A stretch of 17,758 nt of DNA from Alphaproteobacteria bacterium (GTDB lineage Bacteria; Pseudomonadota; Alphaproteobacteria; UBA8366), in assembly GCA_029861675.1 (NCBI GenBank), contig JAOTYV010000069.1, positions 1 to 17,758 on the forward strand. The letters run 5' to 3'. How positions within the stretch are numbered: the stretch's first letter is position 1; each line of letters starts with the position of its first letter. The position numbers and the translations under genes are program-made. This document shows, piece by piece, positions 15,266-17,758 of this stretch. The notes under the pieces were generated by a model. That model was not told the DNA's origin, ran no database searches, and saw only the letters and a program-made list of their open reading frames with translations.

Positions 15266-16675
15266 ATGAGCCTGCAAATTCACAACACCGCCAGCCGCCG
15301 CAAGGAGCCGTTCGAGCCGATCGACCCCGCCAATGTGCGGGTCTATGTGTGCGGTCCCACGGTTTATGACTACGTGCATATCGGCAACGGGCGCGCGGTC
15401 GTCGTCTTCGATGTGCTGTACCGGCTGCTGCGCCACCTGTTCCCGAAAGTCACCTATGTTCGCAACATCACCGATGTGGACGACAAGATCAACGCGCGCG
15501 CGAAGGAGACCGGCGAGGATATCCGCGTGCTGACCGGGCGTACCGCGGATCAGTTTCATGCGGATACGGAAGCGCTCGGCAATCTGGAACCCGATATCGA
15601 GCCGCGCGCGACCGACCACATCGCCGAAATGATCGACATTATATCCACCCTGATCGAGGGAGATTTCGCCTATGTCGCCGACGGCCATGTGCTGTTCCAT
15701 GTGCCGGCGATGCCCGATTACGGCAAGCTGTCGGGCCACACCCGCGACGAGTTGATCGCCGGCGCCCGGGTCGAGGTCGCGCCCTACAAGAAGGATCCGG
15801 CGGATTTCATCCTGTGGAAACCGAGCGAAGCCGATCTGCCCGGCTGGGACAGCCCCTGGGGCCGCGGCCGGCCGGGGTGGCACATCGAATGCTCGGCGAT
15901 GAGCATGAAGTATCTCGGCAAGGATTTCGATATTCATGGCGGCGGCCGCGATTTGATCTTTCCGCACCATGAAAACGAGATCGCACAAAGCCGCTGCGCC
16001 AATCCGGATACGCATTTCGCGAAATACTGGATGCACAACGGCTATCTGATGGCCGAAGGCGAGAAGATGTCGAAATCGCTCGGCAACTTCTACACCATCA
16101 ACGAGCTGCTGCAGGAATTCCCGGGCGAGGCGATCCGGCTGACGCTATTGCAGACGCATTACCGGCAGCAACAGGATTTCGCGAAGGACAATTTGCGGCA
16201 GGCCAAGGCGACGCTCGACCGGTTCTACGGCGCGTTGCGAAACGTGGCCGACATCGGCCCCGTGGAAAGCCCGGCGGACGCGGTTGTGGCGGCCTTGTCG
16301 GACGATCTGAACACGCCGGCGGCCCTGGCGGCCTTGCATGCGTCGTTGAGCGCGCTCAACCGGGCGAAAGACGCTGGCGGGCAAGCGAAATTCAAGGGCG
16401 AACTGCTGGCCGGCGGCGCCTTGCTCGGGTTGCTGCAGCAGGATCCGGAGGATTGGCTCAAAAGCCAGCCACGGATCCACGATGTAACGCTGGCTGTTCA
16501 GGCGACGGCTAAGGCAAGTGTTTCCGACGAATGGATCGAGGACAAGATTTCGCAGCGAACGGATGCTCGGAAATCAAAGGATTTTGCCGAGAGCGACAGG
16601 ATTCGCGACGAACTCGCCGAAATTGGCATAATCCTGGAAGACACGCCGGACGGCACGATCTGGCGGCGCGCCTGA
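15266..16675 (+). CDS. cysS: Cysteinyl-tRNA synthetase
   Basis: 469-residue class I aminoacyl-tRNA synthetase that charges tRNA-Cys. The HIGH-type motif is HIGN (38-41) in YDYVHIGNGR, and KMSKS is at 267-271 in AEGEKMSKSLGNF. Zinc ligands expected for the family are present: Cys29 (VYVCGPTVYD), Cys209 (WHIECSAMS), and His234 and Glu238 (FPHHENEIA). The C-terminal helical and anticodon-binding portions are complete, ending DTPDGTIWRRA. The ATG at 15266 is chosen because it starts the family's usual MSLQIHNT; the frame is open further upstream inside nadE but that part is a shadow. GGAAG just upstream (about 15255-15260) may serve as Shine-Dalgarno. The gene lies 22 bases after nadE. Confidence 0.97.
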   Translation: MSLQIHNTASRRKEPFEPIDPANVRVYVCGPTVYDYVHIGNGRAVVVFDVLYRLLRHLFPKVTYVRNITDVDDKINARAKETGEDIRVLTGRTADQFHADTEALGNLEPDIEPRATDHIAEMIDIISTLIEGDFAYVADGHVLFHVPAMPDYGKLSGHTRDELIAGARVEVAPYKKDPADFILWKPSEADLPGWDSPWGRGRPGWHIECSAMSMKYLGKDFDIHGGGRDLIFPHHENEIAQSRCANPDTHFAKYWMHNGYLMAEGEKMSKSLGNFYTINELLQEFPGEAIRLTLLQTHYRQQQDFAKDNLRQAKATLDRFYGALRNVADIGPVESPADAVVAALSDDLNTPAALAALHASLSALNRAKDAGGQAKFKGELLAGGALLGLLQQDPEDWLKSQPRIHDVTLAVQATAKASVSDEWIEDKISQRTDARKSKDFAESDRIRDELAEIGIILEDTPDGTIWRRA

Positions 16676-16717
16676 TCCAGTGGCTGCCGCATTGTACCGT
16701 GTCGATAAACACATGAC

Positions 16718-16798
16718 GTCATTCCCGCGGAAGCGGGAATCCATATGGTTTGGCGCATACTGGATTCCGGAACGGCGCTTCGCACCGACCGGAATGAC
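16718..16798. repeat. Palindromic intergenic repeat with dRS3-like core
   Basis: An 81-base element bounded by inverted GTCATTCC (16718-16725) and GGAATGAC (16791-16798). Nested inside are GGAATCCA (16736-16743) with TGGATTCC (16761-16768), and two terminal hairpins: ATTCCCGC/GCGGGAAT (16721-16740) and ATTCCGG/CCGGAAT (16764-16795). The left 20-mer fits the ATTCCC-N8-GGGAAT pattern known as dRS3 in Neisseria. The frames read SFPRKRES and, on the other strand, IWIPASAGMT, well-known false-protein signatures of this widespread repeat type. It lies between cysS and the SDR gene and may also act as a terminator. Confidence 0.85.
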
Positions 16799-16845
16799 AA
16801 TAAAAGTTGTTGCGGGCGGCCAGCCTGCGATTGGGGAGAACCGAC

Positions 16846-17634
16846 ATGCTCAAGGGAAAGACCGCGCTTATCACCGGGTCGATCGGTGGGATCGGCTATG
16901 GCGCCGCCCAGGCGTTGGCGAAGCAGGGCTGCAACATCATGCTGAATGGCTTCGCCGATGCCGACGAAATCGAGGCGAAACGTGCCGCGCTGGAATCGGA
17001 TTTTGGCGTGAAGGCGGGCTACCATGGGGCCGATTTGCGGCAGGTTGCCGAAATCGAAGACCTGGTTGCGACCACCGCCAGCACCGTCGGTCCGGTCGAT
17101 ATCCTGGTCAACAATGCCGTCGTTCGGCACTTTGCACCGATCGAGGCGTTCAAGACCGAGGATTGGCAGGAATCGCTCGACGTCAATCTGACCGCTGGCT
17201 TCCATCTGATCCGGCTGACCCTCGGCGGCATGCGCGAGCGCGGCTTCGGCCGCATCGTCAACCTCGCCTCCTCGCTCGGCATCATGGCGATGCCCGACCG
17301 GATCGACTACATCGTGACGAAGACCGCGCTGATGGGATTGGCGCGCGGTATCGCCATCGAGACGCAGCAGGAACCGAATATCACGGTGAACGCGATCTGC
17401 CCCGGCGCGGTGCGCACGCCGGCGGCGGAAAAACGCATACGGGCGCTCGCGGAATCCAAGGGCGTCAGCGTGGAAGAGGCCGAGCGCGAGTTCGTCGCCG
17501 GCCGCCAGCCGAGCGCGCGGTTCATCGAGCCGGAACGGGTCGGCGAGCTGATCGCCTTCCTGTGCAGCGACGCCGCGAAGGAAATCACCGGCACCTCGAT
17601 CCCGATCGACGACGCCTGGACGATTTCGCCCTGA
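16846..17634 (+). CDS. SDR family oxidoreductase, 3-hydroxybutyrate dehydrogenase-like
   Basis: 262-residue classical short-chain dehydrogenase. The NAD(P)-binding motif TGSIGGIG is at 10-17, NNAVVRH is near 89-95, and the catalytic tetrad is Asn114, Ser142, Tyr155 and Lys159 (YIVTK). Overall similarity is closest to D-3-hydroxybutyrate dehydrogenases: LKGKTALITGS start, NGFADADEIEA, GYHGADL, VNAICPGAVRTP, RQPSARFIEPERVGELIAFLCSDAAKEITG. That enzyme interconverts 3-hydroxybutyrate and acetoacetate in polyhydroxybutyrate or ketone use. Some usual residues differ: the YxxxK context is IVTKTAL rather than AAKHGI, and the C-terminus is DDAWTISP rather than DGGWTA, so the substrate could be different. 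GGGGAGA about 7 bases before the ATG sets the start. It is flanked by an intergenic repeat and an IS end. Confidence 0.85.
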   Translation: MLKGKTALITGSIGGIGYGAAQALAKQGCNIMLNGFADADEIEAKRAALESDFGVKAGYHGADLRQVAEIEDLVATTASTVGPVDILVNNAVVRHFAPIEAFKTEDWQESLDVNLTAGFHLIRLTLGGMRERGFGRIVNLASSLGIMAMPDRIDYIVTKTALMGLARGIAIETQQEPNITVNAICPGAVRTPAAEKRIRALAESKGVSVEEAEREFVAGRQPSARFIEPERVGELIAFLCSDAAKEITGTSIPIDDAWTISP

Positions 17635-17646
17635 CGCAGTCTGCTA

Positions 17647-17758
17647 GGGTCTGTGGACAATTACCTTGCGGCGATGATAGCCGCGACGAGATTTAAGTTA
17701 GCGGCATAGCTTGTATCTGTCTTGTCATATCGGGTTGCGATGCCCCTGAACTCCTTGA
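17647..17758 (-). mobile_element. End of an IS5-family insertion sequence (truncated by the window edge)
   Basis: The element seems to begin about 12 bases after the SDR stop. The terminal sequence GGGTCTGTGGACAATT (from about 17648) has the look of an IS5-family inverted repeat, and the transposase C-terminus follows immediately on the minus strand. CTAG spans the junction (17644-17647), compatible with the short TA-containing target sites used by some IS5 subgroups. The other end is outside the window, so neither the subgroup nor the integrity of the element can be judged. Confidence 0.75.
17661..17758 (-). CDS. IS5-family transposase, C-terminal fragment
   Basis: Partial gene: only the last 32 codons lie in the window, ending at TAA (17661-17663 on the plus strand). 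The translated end KEFRGIATRYDKTD, then YAANLNLVAAIIAAR, matches the conserved C-terminus of IS5-type DDE transposases, where FRxIATRYDK follows the catalytic glutamate region. The fragment is in frame to the window edge with no disruption. Whether the full transposase is intact cannot be told. Confidence 0.82.
   Translation of the reverse strand, partial: KEFRGIATRYDKTDTSYAANLNLVAAIIAAR

Noticed and set aside
1..17758. CRISPR arrays, tRNA or rRNA genes
   Set aside because: Reading the intergenic gaps by eye showed no regularly spaced repeats and no T-loop GTTCGA-type tRNA features. A tRNAscan and Infernal run would be needed to be certain.

Overview
The window reads as a piece of a chromosome from an alphaproteobacterium with moderately high GC. 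The pointers are the protein sequences themselves: alphaproteobacterial-looking GlmS, class II DAHP synthase, glutathione reductase, CysRS and a GIY-YIG protein. Strong Shine-Dalgarno sites and GC-rich third positions also fit. The genus cannot be fixed from the sequence alone. Most of the window is ordinary core metabolism in short transcription units, broken up by small accessory or unknown genes. I did not find a clear, complete, undescribed multi-gene system.

Layout, left to right. Bases 1-771 are the 3' end of glmS. A luciferase-like (LLM) oxidoreductase follows and ends at a strong bidirectional terminator. Facing it on the minus strand are two tandem TM2-domain membrane proteins. A small GIY-YIG protein and a large FAD-dependent, KstD/fumarate-reductase-like flavoprotein come next. 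A sharply AT-rich stretch (about 23% GC over 120 bases) precedes a secreted DUF2914 protein. A hairpin-rich gap of about 330 bases leads to gabD and then gor. After these comes a small Tat-exported superoxide-reductase-like protein with unusual metal-site spacing. Facing it is a CobB-type sirtuin on the minus strand.

From 10.3 kb: a class II DAHP synthase (first step of the shikimate pathway) runs into a 24-base perfect palindrome. This palindrome separates it from two unrecognised minus-strand genes, one soluble protein and one membrane protein. Divergent from those is nadE (glutamine-dependent NAD+ synthase), followed 22 bases later by cysS. A palindromic intergenic repeat with a dRS3-like core lies between cysS and an SDR dehydrogenase resembling 3-hydroxybutyrate dehydrogenase. 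At the right edge the 3' end of an IS5-family insertion sequence begins about a dozen bases after the SDR stop.

How the genes relate: several are linked by redox and NAD(P) metabolism. NadE makes NAD+; the sirtuin, GabD and the SDR use it; Gor uses NADPH to regenerate glutathione; the SOR-like protein may handle superoxide outside the cytoplasm. Apart from the apparent pairs (the two TM2 genes, possibly gabD-gor, the unknown pair, and nadE-cysS), this is a shared theme and not evidence of a single operon. The most interesting items are the atypical SOR-like protein, the unknown soluble/membrane gene pair, the AT-rich island, the structured gap before gabD, and the repeat plus IS flanking the SDR gene.
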